Origin: Chloroflexota bacterium
GTDB lineage: Bacteria > Chloroflexota > Anaerolineae > 4572-78 > J111
Assembly: GCA_016860845.1 (NCBI GenBank)
Contig: BOKF01000032.1
Location: forward strand, 33,720-97,719
Length of the DNA stretch: 64,000 bases
Reading direction: 5' to 3'
In this document: in pieces, positions 45,241 through 54,121 of the stretch
Numbering within the stretch: the first letter of the stretch is position 1
Layout: every line of letters begins with the position of its first letter
Program-made: the position numbers and the translations under genes
The notes under the pieces: model-generated
Seen by the model: only the letters and a program-made list of their open reading frames with translations
Database searches by the model: none
What the model was told of the DNA's origin: nothing

Positions 45241-46023
45241 TTAAAATGAGGGTATGTAACCCAAGTTTTGCGATACTTCTCTGGCCGCTTCAACGACCTG
45301 CCCGGCCAATGCACCGATATTTTCAATAGAGATGCGGTCACGAGGGCCGGACATGCTCATGGCGCAGACAATCTCGCGCTGGTGGTTAAAAACGGGTGCG
45401 CCCAGACAGCGAATACCAAGTTCATTCTCTTCGTCATCAAAGGAATAGCCCCGCTCACGAGTCCGGGCCAAGTCGGTCCGCAGCGCCTCCCAGGAGGTTA
45501 TCGTGTTGGGAGTGCGTTGCAGCAAAGCGTGGTCATTAAAGATAAGTTGAAGCTCAGCTTCGGGCAACTGAGCCAGCATGGCTTTACCTAAAGCCGTACA
45601 ATGAACACCCATCCGCCGGCCCACCGCCGAAGAAATTTTTATCGGCCCCCGGCCCTCAATTTTTTCAATGTAGATTACCTCACCCTGATCCATGATCCCC
45701 AGATGGGTGGTCAGCCCGGTCTCTTGCGCCAGGCGTTTGAGGGCAGGATAGGCTACTGAGCGAACATTGAGACGTTCGACCACGGTGCTCCCCAGTGTGA
45801 ATAATTCCATACCCAAGCGAAATTGTCCTGTCTCTTCCACTCGCTCGACCAAACGATACTGCTTGAGCGTGGTTAAAATGGTAAAGATGGTACTCTTAGG
45901 AACAGCCAATCGTTGGGTGATTTGGGAAATGGTCAAACCCTCTGGCTCCTGGGCCAGCAGTTGGAGGATGATAATGGCCCGTTCAACAGCAGGCACTATA
46001 TATTTACGCTCTGGAGGTGCCAT
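45241..46023 (-). CDS. IclR-family transcriptional regulator
   Basis: 260 residues from the ATG at 46023 (a TTG four codons earlier is possible). N-terminal winged helix at about 10-65 (EGLTISQITQRLAVPKSTIF, 20), then the GAF-like effector domain with TTHLGIMDQGEVIYIEKIEG (20) and RRMGVHCTALGKAMLAQLPE (20). It probably senses a sugar-acid intermediate. Its own promoter carries a third copy of the operator between the start site and the gene, so autorepression is expected. Confidence 0.88.
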   Translation of the reverse strand: MAPPERKYIVPAVERAIIILQLLAQEPEGLTISQITQRLAVPKSTIFTILTTLKQYRLVERVEETGQFRLGMELFTLGSTVVERLNVRSVAYPALKRLAQETGLTTHLGIMDQGEVIYIEKIEGRGPIKISSAVGRRMGVHCTALGKAMLAQLPEAELQLIFNDHALLQRTPNTITSWEALRTDLARTRERGYSFDDEENELGIRCLGAPVFNHQREIVCAMSMSGPRDRISIENIGALAGQVVEAAREVSQNLGYIPSF

Positions 46024-46049
46024 CACATGGGTCAAGTTGTAAATCTTGT

Positions 46050-46109
46050 TGTTTTGTCTATAAAACTATATTCATTTAGCAATATAATCTAACTACTCAG
46101 TTTTGTCAA
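46050..46109 (-). promoter_or_regulatory. iclR promoter with downstream operator
   Basis: TTGACA (46104-46109), 17 nt, TATATT (46081-46086). TGTTTTGTCTATAAAACT (46050-46067) matches the other two operators and lies at about +7 to +24, a position suited to autorepression. Confidence 0.72.
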
Positions 46110-46162
46110 TTTACCTGGGCGTATTGCGCGGCAATCCCTCGGATGAGAAAACCTTACGTCGT

Positions 46163-46978
46163 TTACTCCAAACTAAAACTCGCGTTCACTTCCGCCCGAA
46201 CAACGATTTGCCCTACACTTATCGGGGTTTCGTCTGAGGCTGGCTGCTCGCCGCTGGGGGCGTTTTGAACGACGTTTTGGGTCCACATGGCCCGGTCGCG
46301 CCCGCCCCACCAGGAGCCATTGTAGTATGACCAGCTATTCTCGTTGATGCTGCGCAGGCACCCCGCCTGCGCCCCGCCGGCGCTGGCCAGCGCCGCAGCC
46401 TTCTCCGTCGCGGCTTTCATAGCCAGGCTGCGGGCTTCGTCGCGATAGCGCCGCAACTCGCTGGTGTAGAACTGGACGTTTTGCACCTCATTGGCCCCGG
46501 CTCTGAACGCCACGATAAGAACCTCACTGACCTGGCTAACGTCGCTCAGAGTGATCCCCACCACATTGTCAATGCGATAGCCTTTGATCTGCATCGTGTC
46601 GTAGTCCACATAAATCGGCCGGACCAGATAATAATCGGTGGCGATATCTTTATTGGCTACGCCAAGCTGACGCACCGCCTCGACGATGTTTCTGATAGTG
46701 GCGGTGTTTTCCGCTTCTACCTCTTCGGGAGTACTGGCCGTAGATGCCACCCCCAGTTGAAGCAGCGCCCGATCCGGGGTGACGTTAATCGCCGCCGCAC
46801 CACTCACTTGAACGGTCCGGCCGTTGTCACACGCCTCCTCACTGCTTGCCTCACGCCCACTCGCCGGGTTTGGTTCAGCCGCCCGTGCCAGTGGCTGCCC
46901 CAGAGCCAGACTAAACACCAGCGCACCGCCCGCCACTGCTCCAAGCACAGTTGTGAAAAGTTGATTAAGGGATTTCAT
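46163..46978 (-). CDS. SIMPL-domain protein (DUF541)
   Basis: 271 residues with a signal peptide (to about AARA/AEP, residue 34). The mature part is a SIMPL/DUF541 domain: VQVSGAAAINVTPDRALLQL (20), DYYLVRPIYVDYD and a C-terminal VRAEVNASFSLE. A periplasmic or surface role in envelope stress has been proposed for the family; function is not proven. One Cys pair flanks the variable insert (CDNG, GCLRS). It is a distant paralogue of the gene at 49512, and the two flank a two-component system. Confidence 0.82.
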   Translation of the reverse strand: MKSLNQLFTTVLGAVAGGALVFSLALGQPLARAAEPNPASGREASSEEACDNGRTVQVSGAAAINVTPDRALLQLGVASTASTPEEVEAENTATIRNIVEAVRQLGVANKDIATDYYLVRPIYVDYDTMQIKGYRIDNVVGITLSDVSQVSEVLIVAFRAGANEVQNVQFYTSELRRYRDEARSLAMKAATEKAAALASAGGAQAGCLRSINENSWSYYNGSWWGGRDRAMWTQNVVQNAPSGEQPASDETPISVGQIVVRAEVNASFSLE

Positions 46979-47000
46979 GATGTTTTTCTCCTGGAAAATA

Positions 47001-47064
47001 GTAGACAGTTTTCAGTAACCAGCAGCCAGTGAACAGTCTGACTGATTACTGGTCACTGTTCATC
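47001..47064. repeat. Heptad tract (gtagaca family)
   Basis: gtagaca, gttttca, gtaacca, gcagcca, gtgaaca, gtctgac, tgattac, tggtcac, tgttcat: nine units at 7-bp spacing with an inversion point in the middle, just downstream of the histidine kinase gene. Confidence 0.6.
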
Positions 47065-47123
47065 GCTTACTGCTTCTTTTATCTCACATTACAAAGGCAG
47101 GAAAGCGGCAAAACGAGGGCAGT

Positions 47124-48614
47124 TTAGGGGCAGTTTGCAGCAGCAGGCAGAGCAAACGTTACCGTCGTGCCCTGACCTTCGACGCTGTCGGCGGTGATGC
47201 GGCCGCCGTGGGCCAGAACGAGGGCGCGGGCGATGGCCAGTCCCAGGCCGCTGTTACCCAGGCTGCGGCTGCGGGCCGGGTCGGCGCGATAGAAACGCTC
47301 AAAGATAAAGGGCAGGTGTTGAGCCGGGATGCCGGGGCCGCTGTCGGCAACCGCGCAAGAGATTTCCCCATTGGCTGCGGCCAGGGTGATGGTTACCTCA
47401 GCCCCTGACGGGGAGTGACGGAGGGCGTTATCCAACAAATTATCGAGTACCTGGGCCAGGCGGTCGGCATCGGCGGAGACACAAGTTGGCGCTGCTTCCG
47501 CTGGCCCCGCGATTCGCAAACCCACCTCTCGCTGAGTCGCCAAGCCGGTCAGGTACTCAACGCGGCCGTGGACCAGGTCAGCTAAATTCAGCGGCTGAAG
47601 GCGCAGTTTAAGCACGCCGGCATCCGCGCGGGTCAGCATCAACAGGTCGTTGACGAGCCGGATCAGGCGCTCGGTTTCAGCCGCCATAGAGGCCAGGAAG
47701 CGGTCACGCACACTCAAATCGTCTACCGCGCCATCCTGCAAGGTTTCCAGGGTCCCTTTGAGCGCCGTCAGCGGGGTGCGCAGTTCGTGGCTCACATCGG
47801 CGATGAAGGCGGTTTTGAGTTGATCGGCCTGGCGCAAGCTGGCAGTCATCGCATTGAAGGCGCGGCTGAGGTCACGCAGGTCGGTGATGGAACTATCTTC
47901 CGGGGCAGCCTGGTGCAAATCCCCCCCGGCGACAGCCGTCGCTGCCTGGGCCAATTGATGTAGCGGGCCAGCAATGCGCCGGGCCAGTCCCCAGCCGACA
48001 GCCGTCGCCAAAAATACTGCCCCGGCCAAAACTCCGCCCAGCCGCCAGCGCACGGCGACCGGCAGGGCAGCCCAACCTGTATTGGGCAGCGGGCTGGCCA
48101 GGTAGACCAGGCGCGAGACCCGGCCATTTTCGGCCAAAACGGGCACGGCGGCGTACAAGACACGCCGTCCTTCGGCTGCCTCAACCGGCCGGATTGCTGT
48201 CGCCGGCTGGCCGGAGAGCGCCTGGACAATTTCGGGCCGGCTCAACAACTCCTGCGGGGAGACCATCCCGGCGGCGTTTTGGGCCAGGGCCGGCAGCGGA
48301 GCGACGGCAGCCTGGTCAGGCGCTGGGGCGGCGGGCAGCTCGATTACTACCGCTCCCTCCGCTTCGATGACGCGGGTGTGAATGCCGGGGGCAACGTTGG
48401 CCAGTTGCGAGTACCCGCTCTCAGCCCCTGGGAGAGAAGAGGGGGAGGCTTGGAGGGCGGCGGCAACCAGTTGGGCCTGGGCCAGCAAATTGGCCTGCTG
48501 CGTGTCGAGATACAACTGCTCCACCGACAACCAGGCCAGGGGCGCAGCCACGGCGATGCCCACCAAAATGACCAGCAGATAAGTCAGAGTGAGATGGGCG
48601 CGCAGCGAGGTCAT
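47124..48614 (-). CDS. Membrane sensor histidine kinase (HAMP, HisKA)
   Basis: 496 residues. Helix 1 at about 8-30, extracytoplasmic sensor to ~190, helix 2 at ~190-210, HAMP ~212-262, HisKA with His276 in ADVSHELRTPLT, HATPase with N-box DNLLDNALRHSP, G1 DSGPGIP and G2 SGLGLAIARALV. The signal is unknown. Its ATG overlaps the regulator stop (ATGA), so it is coupled to the OmpR-type regulator upstream. The pair lies between two SIMPL genes. Confidence 0.9.
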   Translation of the reverse strand: MTSLRAHLTLTYLLVILVGIAVAAPLAWLSVEQLYLDTQQANLLAQAQLVAAALQASPSSLPGAESGYSQLANVAPGIHTRVIEAEGAVVIELPAAPAPDQAAVAPLPALAQNAAGMVSPQELLSRPEIVQALSGQPATAIRPVEAAEGRRVLYAAVPVLAENGRVSRLVYLASPLPNTGWAALPVAVRWRLGGVLAGAVFLATAVGWGLARRIAGPLHQLAQAATAVAGGDLHQAAPEDSSITDLRDLSRAFNAMTASLRQADQLKTAFIADVSHELRTPLTALKGTLETLQDGAVDDLSVRDRFLASMAAETERLIRLVNDLLMLTRADAGVLKLRLQPLNLADLVHGRVEYLTGLATQREVGLRIAGPAEAAPTCVSADADRLAQVLDNLLDNALRHSPSGAEVTITLAAANGEISCAVADSGPGIPAQHLPFIFERFYRADPARSRSLGNSGLGLAIARALVLAHGGRITADSVEGQGTTVTFALPAAANCP

Positions 48615-49315
48615 GGCTCGTCGTTCCGTTTAAGTTTATAGCCAATGCCGCGCACGGCGGCGATGCAGTCAGCCTGCGGGTTGACGGCGCGCAGTTTGGC
48701 CCGCAGGCGTTTGACGGCGCTGTCCACGGCGCGGGCGTCGCCGGGATAATCGTAACCCCACACCTGCTCCAGGAACTGCTCGCGGGAGAGAACCCGCCCC
48801 GGATGGGCCAACAGGGTGTGCAGCAGATCAAATTCCAGGCGGGTCAGATCGAGGGGCGTGATGTGGACCAGGACTTCCCGCGCCTCGACGTGCAGGGTCA
48901 GGCCGCCTGGGCCGGTCAACCGAGTAACCGGCCGGCTCTCGGCAGCTTCAGGCGAGGCCCGGCGCAAGACAGCCTTGATGCGGGCCATTAACTCGCGCAC
49001 GCTGAAGGGCTTGCAAACATAATCATCGGCGCCTAGTTCCAGCCCAACAACCCGGTCTATCTCTTCATCCCGCGCGGTCAGCATAATAATCGGCACCTGG
49101 CTGGAACGGCGCAACTCGCGGCAAACATCCCAGCCATCCAACTCAGGCAGCATCAAATCAAGCAAAATCAAATCAAAGACGGTATCGTGGGCCAGGCGCA
49201 GGGCGGTTCGACCATCGGCGGCGGTCAGCACCTCGTAGTTGGCCCGGCGCAAGTTGTAGGCCAGCAGATCAAGCACCGCCGGCTCGTCGTCCACGATCAG
49301 AATACGTTGGGACAT
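48611..49315 (-). CDS. OmpR/PhoB-type response regulator
   Basis: 234 residues. Receiver domain with Asp53 in LILLDLMLPELDG. Winged-helix domain at ~140-230 with LTRLEFDLLHTLLAHPGRVL (20) and the recognition helix region DSAVKRLRAKLR, ending GIGYKLKR. It is phosphorylated by the overlapping kinase. Targets may be the two flanking SIMPL genes, which encode exported proteins; this is an inference from order only. Confidence 0.93.
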   Translation of the reverse strand: MSQRILIVDDEPAVLDLLAYNLRRANYEVLTAADGRTALRLAHDTVFDLILLDLMLPELDGWDVCRELRRSSQVPIIMLTARDEEIDRVVGLELGADDYVCKPFSVRELMARIKAVLRRASPEAAESRPVTRLTGPGGLTLHVEAREVLVHITPLDLTRLEFDLLHTLLAHPGRVLSREQFLEQVWGYDYPGDARAVDSAVKRLRAKLRAVNPQADCIAAVRGIGYKLKRNDEP

Positions 49316-49511
49316 TGTCCTCGCCTCTAGCCATTTGACTTTATGAGAATATGTCTATTATACCTCAGGTTTGTGGCAGGATGATGTCAAAATTGGATTA
49401 ATTCTCCAATATTAAGATTTCGGCTTGAAGTTGGGAACTTTTTGAGCTAAATTATCGTCTACAAAGCTGTAAGAAGTTAACCCACCAAATTATTTAAGGA
49501 GATTAAAGGTT

Positions 49512-50276
49512 ATGAAAAGCAAATACCATTTAACGATTATAATCGCTGCCACGGCGGCAGTGTTGTTCTTACTCGGCGGACTGGCCGTTGGGCTGGTTGG
49601 GTTTAGCCAACCTGTAGCGGCGGCGCAAACTACCCCAGAAGTACCGGCAGGACGTTCCATTACGGTTGTCGGCGAGGGTAAGGTCAGAGTTAGGCCCGAC
49701 ACCGCCCAGGCCGGCATTGGGGTGGAAATCATCAATGCGGATGTCAAGCAGGCCAGCGACGAAGCCACGGCAGCCATGCAGAATATATTAGATGCGCTCA
49801 TAGCTCAGGGTGTCGCCGAAAATGACATTCAGACTTCATTCTTTAACATCTGGGTCGAGCGTCCCTATGCTCCCGACGGCAGCCAGTCTACCCAAACCCT
49901 CTATCACGTCAGCAACACGGTCAATGTGACGATTCGTGACTTGAGCAAAGTAACGACTACGCTCGGCGCAGCCATTGAGGCCGGGGCGAATACGATCAAC
50001 AGCATTACCTTTAATATCGCCGACCCGGCTGAGTTACAGGGGCAAGCCCGCCAAGAGGCTGTCAGTGATGCCCAGGCCAAAGCCCAGGAGTTGGCTGGTT
50101 TGAACGGGGTAACTCTAGGCGAGGTGGTCCAGGTCAGCGAAGTAGTTCAGGGTCCTGGCCCCCTCTTTGATACGGCCAATTATGCTCAGGGTGTAGGCGG
50201 TGGCGGCGTTGGCCCCATCTCCCCCGGGGAAATTGAGGTCAGCGTCCGGTTGCAGGTAAGTTACGCTATTCAGTAG
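49512..50276 (+). CDS. SIMPL-domain protein (DUF541)
   Basis: 254 residues with a signal peptide (hydrophobic 8-30, then AAAQTTP). SIMPL domain: ITVVGEGKVRVRPDTAQAGI (20), TLYHVSNTVNVTIRDLSKVT (20) and EIEVSVRLQVSYAI at the end. AAGGAG about 10 nt before the ATG supports the start. It is exported and soluble. Its divergent position across the regulator gene from the kinase suggests common control. A strong terminator follows at 50333. Confidence 0.85.
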   Translation: MKSKYHLTIIIAATAAVLFLLGGLAVGLVGFSQPVAAAQTTPEVPAGRSITVVGEGKVRVRPDTAQAGIGVEIINADVKQASDEATAAMQNILDALIAQGVAENDIQTSFFNIWVERPYAPDGSQSTQTLYHVSNTVNVTIRDLSKVTTTLGAAIEAGANTINSITFNIADPAELQGQARQEAVSDAQAKAQELAGLNGVTLGEVVQVSEVVQGPGPLFDTANYAQGVGGGGVGPISPGEIEVSVRLQVSYAIQ

Positions 50277-50332
50277 CGAGTCAATTGAGTGGCAGCATGT
50301 TGCCGCAGCCGTAAAACTGATTATAGTATATT

Positions 50333-50363
50333 GCCGGAAGTTAATCACTTCCGGCATTTTTTT
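50333..50363 (+). terminator. Rho-independent terminator
   Basis: gccggaagt, loop taatc, acttccggc, then a run of seven T: a perfect 9-bp stem after the SIMPL gene. Confidence 0.9.
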
Positions 50364-50399
50364 ACCTATTCAGGGAAAAGAGAGGGATAAATTAAAACC

Positions 50400-51455
50400 A
50401 TGCACGTTGCCCTGTTAGCCAATTTAAAGAAGAATGCGCCGACCTGGCCCGGCATGTCGCCTGACTACTGGGATGACCTGGACTCGGAGGAGACCATTGA
50501 AGCGATTAGCAGCGCCCTGGCCAGTCGAGGGCATAACATCACTTTTTTAGAAGGGGATGTGACCCTTTATGACAATTTACGCCAGGTCAAGCCCGATATT
50601 TGTTTCAATATCTGCGAGGGACACTTTGGCGATGGCCGCGAGGCTCAAGTCCCGGCCATATTGGAGATGCTGCGCATTCCCTACACCGGCTCCCGCGTCC
50701 TGACCCTGGCCCTGGCCCTGGATAAGCCCATGACCAAGCGGGTGTTGACCTATCACGGCCTGCCTACCCCGCCTTTCCAGACCATTGAACGGGTCAATGA
50801 GCCGCTCGACCCGGATTTGAAGTTCCCCCTGTTTGTCAAACCTAGCCGGGAGGGCACCGGTATGGGGGTCAGCGCCGAGTCCATTGTGCAGGATGAGGCC
50901 CAACTGCGGGCGCAACTCCCGCGCATTTTTGAGCGGTATAATCAACCGGCGCTGGTCGAGCATTACATCGAAGGCCGCGAAGTAACCGTTGGCGTCGTCG
51001 GCAATTTGACCGGCCCGGTGGCCCGCCGCGTGCCTGAAGACGAAGCGGCGCCCCGCATCTTGCGCGGGTTGGATTTTCTGCCGCCGCTAGAGGTCAATAT
51101 GGCTGAATATCCGGAGGAAGAGGCCGGCCTTTACACCAGCCGGATGAAGGTGGAGCTGGCTCACGAATTTCACTATTTCTGCCCGGCCCCACTCAGCGAG
51201 GCTCAGGTTGAGGATTTAAACTGGTATACCGCCGCTACTTTCCGGGTGATTGGCTGCTGCGATGTGGCTCGGGTAGACTTCCGGCTTGACGCCAGCGATA
51301 ACGACCAGCCTTACATCCTGGAAGTGAACCCCCTGCCCGGCTTGAATCCCGGCTACTCTGACCTCTGCCTTGAAGCCACGGCCTATGGCTGGAGTTATGA
51401 GGAGTTAGTCAACCGGATTTTGGATGAGGCAATTAAACGGTACGGGTTGAAGTAG
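50400..51455 (+). CDS. D-alanine--D-alanine ligase-like ATP-grasp protein
   Basis: 351 residues. ATP-grasp fold: the N-terminal part reads CFNICEGHFGDGREAQVPAI (20) as in Ddl-type ligases; lysine loop region KFPLFVKPSREGTGMGVSAE (20); ARVDFRLDA and YILEVNPLPGLNPGYSDLCL (20) carry the Mg-binding Glu/Asn residues. It would join two amino acids or an amino acid with another acid using ATP in the cytosol. Family members include Ddl and other dipeptide ligases, so D-Ala-D-Ala synthesis is not certain. It is monocistronic with a hairpin-rich 3' side. Confidence 0.83.
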   Translation: MHVALLANLKKNAPTWPGMSPDYWDDLDSEETIEAISSALASRGHNITFLEGDVTLYDNLRQVKPDICFNICEGHFGDGREAQVPAILEMLRIPYTGSRVLTLALALDKPMTKRVLTYHGLPTPPFQTIERVNEPLDPDLKFPLFVKPSREGTGMGVSAESIVQDEAQLRAQLPRIFERYNQPALVEHYIEGREVTVGVVGNLTGPVARRVPEDEAAPRILRGLDFLPPLEVNMAEYPEEEAGLYTSRMKVELAHEFHYFCPAPLSEAQVEDLNWYTAATFRVIGCCDVARVDFRLDASDNDQPYILEVNPLPGLNPGYSDLCLEATAYGWSYEELVNRILDEAIKRYGLK

Positions 51456-51521
51456 TAGACAGTAAACGGTAGACGGTAGACAGGGGTAAATCCCCGTCTA
51501 CCGTCTACTGTCTACCGACTA
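51454..51521. repeat. Heptad inverted tract (gtagacg family)
   Basis: gtagaca, gtaaacg, gtagacg, gtagaca, gg, taaat, then the inverted ccccgtctaccgtctact units. The centre is a near-perfect ~17-bp-arm hairpin. It fills the gap between two convergent genes. Confidence 0.8.
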
Positions 51522-53687
51522 CTCTTCGGATAAGTCAACCAGCTCCCCGGCATAATCCCCGGTGACCTTGATAGCCCCGTTCTCGTTGCGTTCGTAAAGC
51601 AGGTTGCCGGTGACGCCTGCCGGGCCGGTGACGGCGACATCCAGGGTAAAACTGCCGAGATCATACGAATATAGGCCGGCGCCGGTCATGGCAAAACCGG
51701 CAGAGAAGGCGCAGTTGGTTAGCTTAAATGTGTCGCCCGTATCCCCCGCCGAGAAGGCCAGTGTCCCGCCGCGCGGGCAGCCAACCGAGGTCGGCGTTAC
51801 CGTATCCCAATAGTAATATTCCGGCAAGTGATTGATTTCGGTATCGGCGGAGAGCAAAGCTTCCAGGGGGTCAGCAAAGGCGCTGGCATCCACCGGGGGG
51901 AGCGGCACATACGCCTCGGCGACCACACCCTCACAGGTGGTCTCACGCTGTTCCGGTACTTTGCCTTCAACCAAGAACGCGGTCACGAGATCATCCGGGC
52001 AGGCATTGCCGCGGCCAAAGATGACGTGCGCTCCACCCTCGGTCGTAACCAGGTAACCATCGGCCAGATGGCTGTAGACCCGCTGGCCGTTCTGCACGGG
52101 CGTAGCCGGATCGGCGGTAGCGCCGAGGACGAGCGTAGGGATGCCCTCGGCCACCAGGGGAGCCGGGCGTGGGCCAGCCTCCGGGGCGGTGGGCCAGAAG
52201 GCGCAGGGCAGGTCGCCGTAAAAGATGCTGCTCAGGCGGGGGACGGCGGTATCTGTGGGATCGCCGGCGCGCAGGTAGGTTTCGGCCCGCTCGGTGCTGC
52301 TATCGCCGGGGACGGCGTAATCAAGACACTCCACCCCATAATAAACGGCATCGGAATAGGTTGGGTCGGGTATCGCCTCCAGCGTTTCAGGGTCCAGGCT
52401 CAGCGAGTCGTAGAGCAGCCGGGCCAGCGGAACCAGATCATCCTGGCTGGCGGCAGCCGCCAGCGCCCGTTGTAACAACAAACGCGATGCTTCTGAGTAG
52501 AGATAATTGGAAGCGGCCACTTCCAGGTCGGCCAGGCTGAATTCGCGCTCGGCGGCGCCGCCGGAAGGCAGGGGGAAGGTAAAAGGGCGCGGACTTTTAG
52601 CCAGTTGCGCCGCCAGGCCGTCATAAACTTTCAAGGCATCCTGGCCCATATCGTCGGCGCACTCCTCGTCCGCATTGCAGGCTTCGAGAGTCATCACCAG
52701 CACATCGTTGAAGGCCCGCGCCCACTCCTCATAGTATTCAAAGCCGGTCAGGGTCAAGTCTACCGTACCGTCGAGAATGAGGCCGGCCAGTTGCGCCGGA
52801 TGGGCGGCGGCATAGGTTTGGGCAAATTGGGTGCCGTAGCTTTCGCCGTAGAGCCAGAATTTGTCGTCGCCCATAGCCTGGCGGAACAGTTCCAGGTCTT
52901 CGACGGCCTGGCGCGTGCCGAGGTAGGGCAAGAGGTCCGTTGAGCCGAGTTCGGCCAGACATGCTTCGCTGAATTCCTGAGCGGCAGCAGCAGCGGCGAC
53001 TTCACCCTGGGGCGTCTCAGTCTCGATTTCGGTTTCGTAATAGGCAGCGGCCGCCGCCGGGCATTGCAGCCCGCCCGATTGCCCTACACCCCGCTGGTCA
53101 AAGAAAACAAGATCAAAATGCTCCAGGATCGAGGGGTCGAAGGCCGAAGTATAGGCGTCGGCGGAGGCCAGGCCGGCCGCGCCCGGCCCGCCGGTAGCGG
53201 TGACAAACATGCCTTTACGCTCGCCGGTCGCGGGCAAGACGCCAAAGACCACGTCAAGGGTCTGGCGGTTAGCCGGGTCAAAGTGGTCTACGGGCACAGT
53301 CAAAGTCACACAGGTGAAATTGCTGTCGGGGCAGGGCTGGCCACCGAGTTCGGCCAGAGTTTTGAGCATAGGGTTGGAGGCTGATGATTGAGAATTTGGG
53401 ATTTGGGATTTTAGCTTTTGTACTTCCGATTTTAAATTTTCGATTTCAGCCTGGAGACTTTCAACGATAGCCGTAAGTCTTTGAATCTCGGCAGCAAGTT
53501 CCCCTGTGGGATCAGTGGGGGCGCTGCCGGGGGCAGGAGTCGGCGTTGGGGTGGGCGTTAATTGAAAAGAGCTGGTTTGGGCGAGGGTCGCCGAGGGAAT
53601 CACGCCGATGCTGGTCACACTCAGCAGAGTGACCAGTACCACCACGAGCGTTGTCCACCGGCCGGGATTAGAGCGGCTCCGCTGCAT
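51519..53687 (-). CDS. Exported alpha/beta-hydrolase, TAP-type peptidase
   Basis: 722 residues from the ATG at 53687 (AAAGGA six nt upstream). Signal peptide at ~10-36; (TP)4 linker; a short coiled-coil-like stretch (EIQRLTAIVESLQAEIENLK, 20); alpha/beta-hydrolase with TATGGPGAAG oxyanion loop, nucleophile Ser in LYGESYGTQ, Asp in GATADPATP and His in GGAHV, as in tripeptidyl aminopeptidases. A C-terminal ~100 residues form an unrecognised beta domain. It probably cleaves peptides outside the cell. An in-frame heptad tract (aaatccc units) encodes SQIPNSQSSASN between coiled coil and catalytic domain. Confidence 0.82.
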   Translation of the reverse strand: MQRSRSNPGRWTTLVVVLVTLLSVTSIGVIPSATLAQTSSFQLTPTPTPTPAPGSAPTDPTGELAAEIQRLTAIVESLQAEIENLKSEVQKLKSQIPNSQSSASNPMLKTLAELGGQPCPDSNFTCVTLTVPVDHFDPANRQTLDVVFGVLPATGERKGMFVTATGGPGAAGLASADAYTSAFDPSILEHFDLVFFDQRGVGQSGGLQCPAAAAAYYETEIETETPQGEVAAAAAAQEFSEACLAELGSTDLLPYLGTRQAVEDLELFRQAMGDDKFWLYGESYGTQFAQTYAAAHPAQLAGLILDGTVDLTLTGFEYYEEWARAFNDVLVMTLEACNADEECADDMGQDALKVYDGLAAQLAKSPRPFTFPLPSGGAAEREFSLADLEVAASNYLYSEASRLLLQRALAAAASQDDLVPLARLLYDSLSLDPETLEAIPDPTYSDAVYYGVECLDYAVPGDSSTERAETYLRAGDPTDTAVPRLSSIFYGDLPCAFWPTAPEAGPRPAPLVAEGIPTLVLGATADPATPVQNGQRVYSHLADGYLVTTEGGAHVIFGRGNACPDDLVTAFLVEGKVPEQRETTCEGVVAEAYVPLPPVDASAFADPLEALLSADTEINHLPEYYYWDTVTPTSVGCPRGGTLAFSAGDTGDTFKLTNCAFSAGFAMTGAGLYSYDLGSFTLDVAVTGPAGVTGNLLYERNENGAIKVTGDYAGELVDLSEE
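53382..53457. repeat. In-frame heptad tract in the peptidase gene
   Basis: On the coding strand aaatccc, aaatccc, aaattct, caatcat units at 7-bp spacing, preceded by aatcgaaaatttaaaatc; it encodes the linker before the hydrolase domain. Confidence 0.6.
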
Positions 53688-53796
53688 CGTTGATCCTTTC
53701 ACGGAAGTAAACTCTCTCGTAGATGTTGGTCAGGATTCCAACCCATTTCCCCGATTTTATCATCGCCATTTAGCGGTTCAACCTTTACTTCCACTT

Positions 53797-53973
53797 CTAA
53801 CTGCCGAAGCCGGCCAGGGCTAAACCAATCAAACCGGTGGTAATCGTCTGCTGGTTGCCCAGTACGGACAGCAGGCTGCATAACAGCCCCAGCGTGATGA
53901 GCACTACCAGGATAACCACCACCCCGATGGCCAAGCCAATGGGCAGGACGGGCAGATCATCTGAGTCGAGCAT
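53797..53973 (-). CDS. Small membrane protein, 58 aa
   Basis: A short frame, ATG at 53973 with a strong AGGAGG eight nt upstream. It encodes MLDSDDLPVLPIGLAIGVVV (20), a second hydrophobic run ILVVLITLGLLCSLLSVLG, and a Gly-rich hydrophobic tail TGLIGLALAGFGS. It has one or two membrane helices and an acidic N-terminus. It stands alone between Mpg and the peptidase. I know no homologue; its ribosome site and coding bias are convincing. Confidence 0.6.
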   Translation of the reverse strand: MLDSDDLPVLPIGLAIGVVVILVVLITLGLLCSLLSVLGNQQTITTGLIGLALAGFGS

Positions 53974-54023
53974 TGTGTGTTCCTCCTATGGTTGATGGGG
54001 CGGATTATAGCACAGGTGGGGAA

Positions 54024-54079
54024 GAAAACGTAAAACGTGAAACGTAATGAATTCGAGAAGGGCGGTATCACGTTTCACC
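54024..54079. repeat. Heptad inverted tract (aaaacgt family)
   Basis: aaaacgt, aaaacgt, gaaacgt units, a core, then tatcacgtttcaccc in inverted order, between the small membrane gene and mpg. Confidence 0.6.
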
Positions 54080-54121
54080 CATTTTAATTGCACCGGCGCC
54101 GCCCGTAATGTGTCTCAATAA

